A DNA stretch of 64,000 nucleotides from NCBI RefSeq assembly GCF_016863315.1, contig NZ_BOOQ01000032.1, positions 62,001 to 126,000 of the forward strand, given 5' to 3'. The first letter of the stretch is position 1, and each line of letters begins with the position of its first letter. Below the pieces are notes generated by a model, which was not told where the DNA came from, made no database searches, and saw only the letters and a list, made by a program, of their open reading frames with translations. Shown here one piece after another: positions 26,285 to 34,071 of the stretch. This DNA is from Planotetraspora silvatica. Its GTDB lineage: Bacteria > Actinomycetota > Actinomycetes > Streptosporangiales > Streptosporangiaceae. A program made the translations under genes and the position numbers.

Positions 26285-26689
26285 ATGGAGCCCCCCGATT
26301 TACTGGCGCAGGCCCGCTCACGCTCATCCGACCCGGAAGACCCGCTGGAGATCCTTTCCACCGCGATCGCACTCAGCACCGAGCTCAGCGACGACGCCGA
26401 CACCCTGCTCGACCTCGCGGTCCGCGACGCCCGGGACGCGGGCGCGTCCTGGACCACGATCGGCGAACGCTTCGGCTTCTCCCGGCAGGCGGCACGCAAA
26501 CGGTTCACGCCGCCCTTCGCCGGCCGGACGCTGGAGAACCGCCGCAAGAAGCGCGACGCGGCGTGCTCCTTCTGCCGGCAGCGTCCCGGCCCGCGGGTGC
26601 ACATGGTCCACGGCGAAGCCGGCCGCATCTGCGACAAGTGCGTGGCGCTGGCCGGCGAGATCGTCGCCGACCTGGCCAAACGCCGCTGA
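26285..26689 (+). CDS. Small HTH protein with a ClpX-type C4 zinc finger
   Basis: A 134-residue protein. Residues ~30-75 look like a helix-turn-helix used in actinobacterial Clp-N/WhiA-like regulators (DAGASWTTIGERFGFSRQAA). Residues ~93-130 hold CSFCRQRPGPRVHMV and CDKCVALAGEI, a C4 zinc-binding domain like the N-terminal dimerisation/substrate domain of ClpX. No AAA+ domain follows. It may be a DNA-binding protein using the ClpX zinc fold, or an adaptor; the function is not known. It converges with kynureninase across a strong terminator. Confidence 0.85.
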   Translation: MEPPDLLAQARSRSSDPEDPLEILSTAIALSTELSDDADTLLDLAVRDARDAGASWTTIGERFGFSRQAARKRFTPPFAGRTLENRRKKRDAACSFCRQRPGPRVHMVHGEAGRICDKCVALAGEIVADLAKRR

Positions 26690-26695
26690 CGACCC

Positions 26696-26723
26696 GGTTC
26701 GCCGCTCACTCGAGCGGCGAACC
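26696..26723. terminator. Bidirectional terminator, 12-bp perfect stem
   Basis: GGTTCGCCGCTC pairs perfectly with GAGCGGCGAACC over an ACTC loop. It separates the convergent zinc-finger gene and kynU. Short direct repeats of GGTCAGAACC follow at about 26,735-26,770. Confidence 0.88.
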
Positions 26724-26765
26724 AGTTAGAACAGGTCAGAACCGTTCAGATCGGGTCAGAACCGG

Positions 26766-28001
26766 TCAGGTGACGGTCAGCCGCCGCTGGTACTGCTCGT
26801 CTCGCCACAATTCCTTGCTCAGCACCTCGGCGAGCGTCGTCGCGGCGTCGTACACGTCGACGTGGCGGAGGTACAGCGGGGCGAAGCCGAACCGGATGAT
26901 GTCGGGTTCGCGGTAGTCCCCGATCACTCCCCGGTCCACGAGCGCCCGGACCACCGGGTAGCCGTCGGAGTGGCGATAGCTCACCTGGCTGCCACGCCGG
27001 TCGGCGTCGCGTGGGCTCGCCAGTGTGAGACCCGGGCGCATCTCGTCGACCAGGTCGATGAACAGCGAGGTCATCGACACGCTCTTGGCGCGCAGGTGCC
27101 GCAGGTCGACCCGCTCCCAGATGTCGAGCGAGGCGTTGAGCGCCGTGTAGGACAACACGGGCGGGCTGCCCGAGGCGAACCTGCGCACCCCGTCGGCGGG
27201 CCGGTAGTGCGGCTCGAAGTCGAACGGCGCCGCGTGCCCGTGCCATCCGGATATGACGTTGCGGACGTCCTGGTGGTGACGGGAGGCCACGTAGATGTAC
27301 GCGGGCGCGCCGGGACCTCCGTTGAGGTACTTGTAGGTGCAGCCGATCGCGAGGTCCGCCGCGCTCACGTCGACGGGAACGGCGCCGGCGCTGTGGCACA
27401 GGTCCCAGACCATGAGGGCGCCGGCGGCCTGGACCTGCGCGGTCACCGCGCCGATGTCGTGCATCGCACCGGTGCGGTAGTCGACCTGCGAGAGCAGGAC
27501 CATCGCCACGTCGTCGCCGAGAGCCTCGTCCAGGTTCAGCGCGCCGTCCACGGTGCCGATGTCGCGGATCTCGTAGTCGCCGAATGCCCTGGCCGCGCCC
27601 TCGACCACGTAACGGTCGGTGGGGAAGTTGTCGAGGTCGGAGATGATCACTCGGCGGCCCGGCCGCAGAGGCAGCGCCGCCGTGACCGCCTTGAAGATGT
27701 TCACCGACGTGGAGTCGCCGGCGAGGACCTCGCCCGGGCCGGCGCCGATCAGCGGCGCGATCCGGTCACCCGTCGTCTGCGGCAGGTCCCACCAGCCCGC
27801 GGTGTTCCAGCTCGCCCCCAGATGCCGGCCCCACTCGCTCTCCACCGCGTGCCCGACGCGGGCGGCGGTCCGCCGGGGAAGCGCCCCGAGCGAGTTGCCG
27901 AGAAGATAGACGACATCCGGCGGAAGGGTGAATTCATCCCGGAAGTCCTTGAGGGGATCCTGCTCATCGAGGGTCTGGCAGTCCGCACGGCTGATGGCCA
28001 C
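26766..28001 (-). CDS. kynU: Kynureninase
   Basis: A 411-residue PLP enzyme that splits kynurenine (or 3-hydroxykynurenine) to anthranilate (or 3-hydroxyanthranilate) and alanine. The PLP lysine is Lys224 in CTYKYLNGGPGAP; Asp200 and His203 (VWDLCHSAG) contact the cofactor. YLLGNSLGALPR near the N-terminus and SGWHGHAAPFDFE are kynureninase signatures. GTG start with GAAGGAGCG upstream. No tryptophan dioxygenase or formamidase gene is beside it, so the other steps must be elsewhere. Confidence 0.95.
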   Translation of the reverse strand: MAISRADCQTLDEQDPLKDFRDEFTLPPDVVYLLGNSLGALPRRTAARVGHAVESEWGRHLGASWNTAGWWDLPQTTGDRIAPLIGAGPGEVLAGDSTSVNIFKAVTAALPLRPGRRVIISDLDNFPTDRYVVEGAARAFGDYEIRDIGTVDGALNLDEALGDDVAMVLLSQVDYRTGAMHDIGAVTAQVQAAGALMVWDLCHSAGAVPVDVSAADLAIGCTYKYLNGGPGAPAYIYVASRHHQDVRNVISGWHGHAAPFDFEPHYRPADGVRRFASGSPPVLSYTALNASLDIWERVDLRHLRAKSVSMTSLFIDLVDEMRPGLTLASPRDADRRGSQVSYRHSDGYPVVRALVDRGVIGDYREPDIIRFGFAPLYLRHVDVYDAATTLAEVLSKELWRDEQYQRRLTVT

Positions 28002-28388
28002 CTGTCGCTCCTTCGCTCACTGCATTATGTCCCCAAATATCTTCATATGGTCACAAATGGGGTCGGCCTGGACGGCCTCGCACCCTTACCGCCGGGTTAC
28101 TTCCGTACGTCCCGGGAGTTCGCCGCCCGCACCCGTCCGGGAACAGCGCACCCGGCCTCGGGCGGACCGTATTCGCAGCGTTAATGACTCAGTGTTGGCA
28201 CAGCGGTGAAATACGGACCGGGATCGTTCCATGGTTACGGACTGCAATAACTCGCGGAGATCGCCACACGGGCACGATCCGCTCAAAATAAGCACGGGAC
28301 CAACCAGAGACTCTGTGCGATCGTGGACAAGACGGGGCAAGTTCTCTGTAGACGCCAATCCCCCGTTGGTGACAGAGGGTGATCAAAC
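28002..28388. other. Divergent intergenic region, 387 bp, kynU-gntR
   Basis: This gap lies between kynU (minus strand) and the GntR gene (plus strand) and must carry both promoters. A CATAAT hexamer on the minus strand near 28025 could be the kynU -10. No RNA gene, coding frame or clear operator is seen. Confidence 0.45.
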
Positions 28389-29141
28389 GTGACGGAGTCC
28401 CCGGTGCATCACGAGCCCCCGATCTATCGCCGCATCGCCGACCGGCTGCGCGATCAGATCCTGTCGGGCGCCTTGAGTGATGGGGATCGACTACCGGGCG
28501 AGAACGCGATCATGGCCGAGTACGGCATCGCACGGGCCACGGCGAGACAGGCGCTCGCCGTGCTCATCAACGAGGGCCTGGCCGTACCGAGGAGAGGATC
28601 GGGTGTCTATGTGCGCCTGTTCCGCCCGATCAGGCGGCACGGGTCCCGCAGACTCTCCAGAGAACAGTGGGGCCAGGGCCGGGCGATCTGGGACTCCGAC
28701 ACCCGGGGACGCTCCTACACCGTGGACGAGGTCAGCATCGAGCGGACACCGGCGAGCGAGCAGGTGGCCCGGGTGCTCGACTGCGACGAGGTCTGGGTGC
28801 GCCGCCGCCGCTACTCGGTGGACGGCCGTCCCGTCCAGTTGGCGGTCTCCTACTTTCCAGCCGACCTCGTCGAGGGCACGGCGGTGACGCTGCCCGACAC
28901 GGGGCCCGGCGGGGTCTACGCGAGGCTCGGCGACCTGGGCTACTCCCCTGTGCACTTCACCGAGGAGGTGCGCGCTCGGATGCCGCAGCCGGGGGAGGCG
29001 GGCCTGCTCGGCCTTCCGGCGGGCACACCGGTCATCATCATCAGCCGGCTCGCCTATGCCGCCGGAGGTATTCCGATCGAGCTCAATGAGATGACTCTCG
29101 ACGCCGCATCGTATGTACTCCAGTACGACTTCGATGCGTAG
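28389..29141 (+). CDS. GntR family transcriptional regulator (HutC/UTRA type)
   Basis: A 250-residue regulator. The N-terminal winged helix is visible at residues ~10-75: IYRRIADRLRDQILSGALSD, LPGENAIMAEYGIARATARQ and RRGSGVYV. A UTRA effector domain follows from ~100 (VARVLDCDEVWVRRRRYSVD, then ARMPQPGEAGLLGLPAGTPV). Effectors of this family are small metabolites; this one is unknown. A small protein gene follows 115 bp later on the same strand. The kynU gene is divergent and could be a target. Confidence 0.93.
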   Translation: MTESPVHHEPPIYRRIADRLRDQILSGALSDGDRLPGENAIMAEYGIARATARQALAVLINEGLAVPRRGSGVYVRLFRPIRRHGSRRLSREQWGQGRAIWDSDTRGRSYTVDEVSIERTPASEQVARVLDCDEVWVRRRRYSVDGRPVQLAVSYFPADLVEGTAVTLPDTGPGGVYARLGDLGYSPVHFTEEVRARMPQPGEAGLLGLPAGTPVIIISRLAYAAGGIPIELNEMTLDAASYVLQYDFDA

Positions 29142-29256
29142 GTCAAGGGGCAAGGTTGACCTGTCCATCCCGATCATTGATTTCTCTAGAGATGTCCCGC
29201 ACCTTGAGAAAAGAGACGTCAAGAACAACCGGACACGGCGAGGGAAGGGTGGACGG

Positions 29257-29475
29257 ATGTCCTTTGACCGACACCTCGCCGAGATTGCCCGGGAGTTTCC
29301 GGAATGGACGATCTGGCGAAGTGACGCGGGCCGGTGGTGGGCTACCCGGCATCACCCGCTGACCATGGCTCAGCGGGAGGCGGGATGCGCGATGACCATC
29401 GACGCGGACGATCCCGAGGGGCTGCGCGGTCAGCTGCGTGAACAAGAGGAACGTGCCACGATCGCCGATCCGTGA
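29257..29475 (+). CDS. Small conserved protein following GntR
   Basis: A 72-residue protein with several Trp: FPEWTIWRSDAGRWWATRH, then Arg/Glu-rich helix LRGQLREQEER. Similar small proteins often follow GntR or XRE regulators in Streptosporangiales; the function is unknown. AGGGAAGGGTGG lies upstream of the ATG. A strong terminator begins 2 bp after the stop. Confidence 0.75.
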   Translation: MSFDRHLAEIAREFPEWTIWRSDAGRWWATRHHPLTMAQREAGCAMTIDADDPEGLRGQLREQEERATIADP

Positions 29476-29477
29476 GC

Positions 29478-29516
29478 GCGGAAGCCTCCGACCCTATCGG
29501 GGGCGGAGGCTTCCGC
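29478..29516 (+). terminator. Terminator, 13-bp perfect stem
   Basis: GCGGAAGCCTCCG (29478-29490) pairs with CGGAGGCTTCCGC (29504-29516) over a 13-nt loop. It lies directly after the small-protein stop. No T-tract follows. Confidence 0.8.
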
Positions 29517-29601
29517 TCGGCTCTCCCGTGGGGGCGTCGCCACTGGTGCCAGTCACAACGGCGCCTTCACGGGTCCGGCCTCGTCTTGCGTGCTCCGGTT
29601 C

Positions 29602-30840
29602 CTACTTGTTGCGGAGCGGTTCCTGATCGTCGGGCGACTGCCGGACCCGGCCGAAGTCGACGTCGCTGTAATCCACGACCTCCACGGCCATCGGGGCGAG
29701 GGGGTCCGCATGGCGGACGTCGTCAACGATCACCCGGACGTCCTCGTGGGCGTCCCCGATGGAGTGGTCCACCGCGCGGACCGGGCGGAACATGTCGATG
29801 CTCTCGTGGGCGGGCACCGGGCCCGGGCCGTATCCGGCGTCGTTGCCGGCCGCCGCGTCCAGGCTTTCGACCTCGACCCGGTCGTCCATATGGTTCAGGT
29901 CGTCACCCTGGTCGGCCTGAGCGTCGGCCGCGCCCTCGGCCGGGTCACCTCCCAGGTCGTCGACCTGGTGCTCCGGCTGGGCCGGAACGTCGCTCGCGGG
30001 CTCCTCCGACTGCTGCCCCTCGCGGAACCGCGGAGCGGGAGGAACGACCGCGGCCTCGTCGATCAGCGCGCCCGCCGACGCCTCGCGGTGCAGCAGGTCG
30101 CCGAGGACCGACCCGATCTCGTTGAGGCGGCGCATCACCTCGGTGTGCGTGTCGGTCAGGTAGACGACCCGGCGACCGGTGTGCTCGTCGAGCGCGGAGA
30201 CCCGCTTGTCCGCCGCGGCCAGCGCGGCGCTCGCCTCCGCGTTGGCGTCGGCCACGTGCCGCTCCGACTCCAGCCGCGCGGTGGTCAGCTGACGGTCGGC
30301 TTCCGCGCGGGCCGAGCGCAGAGTGTCCTCGGCCTCGGCGCGGGCCGTGCCCAGGGTCTCCTCGGCGTCGGAACCGGCCTGCGACAGGAGGCGCTCCGCG
30401 GCGCCGGTCGCGTCGGCGACCCGGCGCTCGGCCTCCTCCTGGGCGGCGGCCCTGATCGACTCGGCCTGCTCACGTGCCATCATGACCAGCCGCTCGGCCT
30501 CGGCGGAGGCATGGTCACGCAGGCGGGCGGCATCCGACTCCGACGCCTCCTTGTTGGCCGCGGCCTCCTCGTGGGCCAGCTTGAGGATCTGGCTCAGCCG
30601 CTCGCCCAGCTCATCCGGGTTCTGCGGGGACTCGGTCACCTTGCGGCGGGCGTCGGCCAGTTCGATGCGGCTCTGCTCGGCCTGGTCGATGGTGCGGGCG
30701 AGCCGTTCCTCCAGGTCCCGGATCTGGTTGCGCGTCCGGATCATGTAGTCGTGGACCTGCCGGCGACTGTATCCACGCATGACGACCTCGAAGGAGTCGT
30801 CGCTCATGAGGTCGGGGAAGTTCTCGGTCTGGTTGGTCAT
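29602..30840 (-). CDS. DivIVA-domain coiled-coil protein
   Basis: A 412-residue acidic, Ala/Glu-rich coiled coil. The N-terminal ~55 residues (FEVVMRGYSRRQVHDYMIRT) are a DivIVA-like membrane-curvature/polarity domain. Residues ~60-250 are a long coiled coil with repeated AEAERL and ATGAAERLLSQA patterns. The tail (~280-412) is Asp/Glu/Pro-rich and disordered. In Actinomycetota such proteins act in polar growth, septum placement or cytoskeleton (DivIVA, Scy, FilP, Wag31-like). Which of these it is cannot be told from sequence. It is divergent from the gamma-carbonic anhydrase gene. Confidence 0.85.
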   Translation of the reverse strand: MTNQTENFPDLMSDDSFEVVMRGYSRRQVHDYMIRTRNQIRDLEERLARTIDQAEQSRIELADARRKVTESPQNPDELGERLSQILKLAHEEAAANKEASESDAARLRDHASAEAERLVMMAREQAESIRAAAQEEAERRVADATGAAERLLSQAGSDAEETLGTARAEAEDTLRSARAEADRQLTTARLESERHVADANAEASAALAAADKRVSALDEHTGRRVVYLTDTHTEVMRRLNEIGSVLGDLLHREASAGALIDEAAVVPPAPRFREGQQSEEPASDVPAQPEHQVDDLGGDPAEGAADAQADQGDDLNHMDDRVEVESLDAAAGNDAGYGPGPVPAHESIDMFRPVRAVDHSIGDAHEDVRVIVDDVRHADPLAPMAVEVVDYSDVDFGRVRQSPDDQEPLRNK

Positions 30841-30994
30841 GACAAGCCCTGGGGGTCGGAAGACAGAGAGGCGATACGCACGTCAGGACACGACTTTCCT
30901 GCTATCCGCCGGACATCGCAACCCGAACGCCACAAGCTCCCAGGGGAAAATTGCAGGACACCGGCCCTCAGGCGGCCGCGGAGCGCGTGGAATC

Positions 30995-31534
30995 ATGACC
31001 CGCATGCCGTACATCGCAGCCCTGGACGACGACGCCGTGCCGATGATCCACCCGGAGGCGTGGGTGGCCCCGGGGGCCGTGGTGGTCGGGCGGGTACGGC
31101 TCGGCCGCGCCACCAGCGTCTGGTACGGCTCGGTCCTGCGCGGCGACGACGAGCGGATCGAGGTCGGCGCCGAGTGCAACATCCAGGACCTGTGCTGCCT
31201 GCACTCCGATCCCGGCGAGCCGGCGATCCTGGAGGATCGGGTGAGCCTCGGACACCGGGCGATGGTGCACGGCGCTCACATCGGCTCGGGCGCGCTGGTC
31301 GGAATCGGCGCGACCGTGCTGGGCGCAGCCGTCGTCGGGGAGGGGTCGCTGATCGCCGCCGGTGCGGTCGTCACCCCCGGCGCGAAGATCCCCGCCGGTG
31401 TGCTGGTGGCCGGCGTCCCCGGCCGGATCGTCCGCGAACTCACCGACGACGACCGCGCCTCCTTCGCCCGCACCCCGGCTAACTACCAGGCGAAGGCGCG
31501 GCGGCACGCCGCGGCGACCGAGCTTTCCCGATGA
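30995..31534 (+). CDS. Gamma-carbonic anhydrase-like hexapeptide-repeat protein
   Basis: A 179-residue left-handed beta-helix protein. Hexapeptide repeats run from ~40 to ~155 (HPEAWVAPGAVVVGRVRLG onward). The zinc ligands of gamma-carbonic anhydrase are visible as His in LCCLHSDPG, GHRAMVHGAHIG (two His). It resembles the PaaY/YrdA group, so it may hydrate CO2 or be an acyltransferase-like relative. The ATG follows a weak ribosome site; a second ATG (MPYIA) is 9 bases downstream. Its 3' end overlaps the convergent EEP gene by 56 bp. Confidence 0.9.
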   Translation: MTRMPYIAALDDDAVPMIHPEAWVAPGAVVVGRVRLGRATSVWYGSVLRGDDERIEVGAECNIQDLCCLHSDPGEPAILEDRVSLGHRAMVHGAHIGSGALVGIGATVLGAAVVGEGSLIAAGAVVTPGAKIPAGVLVAGVPGRIVRELTDDDRASFARTPANYQAKARRHAAATELSR

Positions 31535-32543
31535 AGGTCCCGGCCAGGACCAGGTGGTCGGACAGCTCGGGCCTGGTCTTGATCACCTCGGCGCCCGCGG
31601 CCATGAAGTCCGCCTCGGTCGCGAAGACATAGTCGATCTTGCGGCCGCCTCTGGTCGTGGGGGTGCCGGTCCGGCGCTGCGCCATGTACGGCCCGGCCCC
31701 CACCTCGGTGTACCTCCCCGTGCCGAGGCCACGGCCGTACACGGCGGTGAGCTGGGGATCCTCCGGCTTGCGGTTGAAGTCGCCGCCGAGGATCACCGGG
31801 TTCCGCCCCGCGTACCTCGCGACCAGGTCCTCCACCTGCCGGGGCGACTCGGTCTCCGAGATGTGGGTCACGCAGCTCACCGAGCGGCGCGGGCCCACCA
31901 TGCTGGTGGCGCACAGCAGTCCACGCGGATGGACCTTCGAGCCGGGACTGGGCGCCGCGTCCACGGCGAGCATCCGCCGGAGCGGCTGCCCGAGGACCCG
32001 CCCCTTGAGCGCCAGGGCCAGGCCGAAGGTCTTCTTGTCAGGGGGCGTCGTCCGGGACGTGAGGTCTCCCCAGAACCGGCGGCACTTGTCGCCTCCGCCT
32101 CCGCGCGAGTGCGCCCGATCGATGCCGAACCACACCATCTGATAGTCCGGAAGCTTCCGCTGGAGCAGGTCGACCTGCGCGTAACACATCTCCGTGAACG
32201 AGGCGACGTCCACGTTCCGCTGGCGGACGAGCGCGGCGACCTTACCCGCCCATGCGCGCCTGCGGTCGGGCTTCAGGCTCTCCGTGCAGGTGTTGTCGCT
32301 GTTGTTCGCCGCACAGACGTTGTAGGTCAGCACGTTGACGCGGTACGGGCCCGGCCGGCCTTCGGACGCCGGCACGTCGACGCGGTCCGGACCTGGCCGG
32401 CCTTCAGACGCCCGCACGTCGACGCGGTCCGGACCCGGCCGGCCTGCGGACGAGACGCCCGTGAGACCCCCGACCAGGACGGACGTCGCCGCCACCAGCG
32501 CCGCGCCACGCCGACGCCATCCTGTCTTCCGCACGCGCCACAC
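31479..32543 (-). CDS. Secreted endonuclease/exonuclease/phosphatase (EEP) family protein
   Basis: A 354-residue exported protein with signal peptide (GAALVAATSVLVGGLTGVSS). EEP motifs are present: VLTYNVC, FTEMCYAQVD, GGDFNRKPED and SDHLVLAGTF, giving the metal and catalytic His/Asp/Asn set of DNase I-like phosphodiesterases. It is secreted and may act on nucleic acid, lipid or phosphate esters outside the cell. Right after the signal peptide come three tandem 14-residue units GRPGPDRVDVRASE. The last 56 bp overlap the gamma-carbonic anhydrase gene in convergent orientation. Confidence 0.88.
   Translation of the reverse strand: MWRVRKTGWRRRGAALVAATSVLVGGLTGVSSAGRPGPDRVDVRASEGRPGPDRVDVPASEGRPGPYRVNVLTYNVCAANNSDNTCTESLKPDRRRAWAGKVAALVRQRNVDVASFTEMCYAQVDLLQRKLPDYQMVWFGIDRAHSRGGGGDKCRRFWGDLTSRTTPPDKKTFGLALALKGRVLGQPLRRMLAVDAAPSPGSKVHPRGLLCATSMVGPRRSVSCVTHISETESPRQVEDLVARYAGRNPVILGGDFNRKPEDPQLTAVYGRGLGTGRYTEVGAGPYMAQRRTGTPTTRGGRKIDYVFATEADFMAAGAEVIKTRPELSDHLVLAGTFIGKARSPRRAAAPSPGS
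32331..32444 (-). repeat. Three 42-bp tandem repeats coding a 14-residue unit
   Basis: The EEP gene repeats GRPGPDRVDV[R/P]ASE at residues 34-47 and 48-61, and a third diverged copy merges with the first EEP strand (GRPGPYRVNVLTYN). The DNA copies are nearly identical, so the array is recent or homogenised. It extends the linker between the signal peptide and the enzyme. Confidence 0.85.
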
Positions 32544-32633
32544 CCCCCGGCTCCGGGAGCCCCCGCGGGCATCCGCTCAGGAGGTCATTAGCGACAAATC
32601 CCCCCATAGGCGGTGACAGTAGCTGAATTGGGA

Positions 32634-33893
32634 TCATCCAACCCATGCGCCTGTGGTGAAATTTCCTACATTGATTGCCATAACGGGCGCGGCGACCGCC
32701 ACATAGGCCATGAAGACCCAGGGCCTCCGCGCACCGGCGATGCCGACCGAGAGATAGAGCGGCCACCACAACAACGAGGCCCGGCCGACCGACATGTAGA
32801 ACGACGACATCGCGAGCAGCGCGACGGCCTGGGGCGCGAGGTAGGCCAGGTTCCCCCACCGCCGCCTGACGGCCTGCCAGACGACGAGCGCCGCCAGCAC
32901 GAGCGCCGCCAGGATCTCCTCGCGGTAGGACGTCCTCAGGACGCTCTCCTCGAGCGACCGGTTCCACGTGTTGACGAAGACCTGCCAGGGCCACTCGGCG
33001 AAGCGCCCCCAGTAGTCCGCCTCCGCGTGCTTCCACGCCAGCAGGTCACCCGTACGCGACCAGAGGTAGGCCATGTAGGCCAGGACGGGAACCGCCGGCA
33101 ACGCCAGCCACGGCGCCGTCCGCCATCCCTTCCCACGCAGACCGTTCTCCGCGACCAGGAACTGGATGACCAGCCCCGCGAGGAGGAACAGGCCCGAGAC
33201 GCGGATCGAGGACGCGAAGGCCGCGCAGACCGCCGCCGCCTCCCATCGGCCCCGCCGCGCGAGCAGCCACGCGGGGATCGCCAGCGCGAGGAACGGCGCC
33301 TCCGAGTAGCCCGCCAGCATGAACACGGCGAACGGGCTGAGGAAGAACGCCAGGACGGTCCACGTTCCCGTGCCCTCTCTGAAGGACTCGCTCAGCCGGG
33401 ACAGCGCCACCGCCACCACCGCGCTCGCGACGAGCGACACCAGCACGATGGCGAGGCTCCAGTCGGACACGAACACGTGCAGGTAACGCAGGAGCAGCGG
33501 TATGCCGGGGAAGAACGCGCTCAGCTTGGGCGCGTCCGCCATCCCCGGCGACCCGTCGTAGCCGTGCTGCGCGATGGTGATGAAGTTGTCGGAGTCCCAG
33601 GGCGTGAGCCGGTCGAGCAGCGGGGCGTCGGTCCGCCCAGGAGCCGCGAGGACCATGTAGACGTAGGTGGCCACGTGCCAGAAGAACCAGATCAGCAGTG
33701 CCGTACGGTCGGCCGGGCCGCCCAGCCACCACCGGCGCTCCGCGGCTGCGGCCGCCGCTTCGTCTCTCGCATCGCCCGTCGCGGACTGCGCGGGCGTCGG
33801 GTGCTGCGCGGGTGCCGCCAGGTCGCCCGGCGTCGCCTCCGCGTCCGCGGGAGCCGGAGCGGCCACGGGCTTGTGGATCTCTGTCACGACCAT
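32634..33893 (-). CDS. PIG-V-like mannosyltransferase (integral membrane)
   Basis: A 419-residue multi-pass protein of the GPI mannosyltransferase PIG-V-like/GT-C class. After an Ala/Pro-rich ~50-residue N-terminus come about nine to ten hydrophobic helices. The first loop has TPWDSDNFITIAQHGYDG, with the acidic WD pair where GT-C enzymes have their catalytic motif. FFPGIPLLLRYLHVF and AGYSEAPFLALAIPAWLL are typical of bacterial PIG-V homologues. It probably moves a mannose or related sugar from a polyprenyl-phosphate donor onto a surface glycan or lipid; the acceptor is unknown. Confidence 0.88.
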   Translation of the reverse strand: MVVTEIHKPVAAPAPADAEATPGDLAAPAQHPTPAQSATGDARDEAAAAAAERRWWLGGPADRTALLIWFFWHVATYVYMVLAAPGRTDAPLLDRLTPWDSDNFITIAQHGYDGSPGMADAPKLSAFFPGIPLLLRYLHVFVSDWSLAIVLVSLVASAVVAVALSRLSESFREGTGTWTVLAFFLSPFAVFMLAGYSEAPFLALAIPAWLLARRGRWEAAAVCAAFASSIRVSGLFLLAGLVIQFLVAENGLRGKGWRTAPWLALPAVPVLAYMAYLWSRTGDLLAWKHAEADYWGRFAEWPWQVFVNTWNRSLEESVLRTSYREEILAALVLAALVVWQAVRRRWGNLAYLAPQAVALLAMSSFYMSVGRASLLWWPLYLSVGIAGARRPWVFMAYVAVAAPVMAINVGNFTTGAWVG

Positions 33894-34071
33894 CTATCGA
33901 ATACGTCAGGAGTGTCCGTGCCAAGGGCTGGCAGGACGTGTATGTGAGCCTACGTGGCATTCATCAGCGTTAGCGCAGGTCATCGCCCTCCCTGCTGGGG
34001 AAAGTTTCACACTCGCCCGCCGGGCCCGCGCTTCCGCCTCCGCTGTCGGTGACCGGAACTAGCATTGCCGC

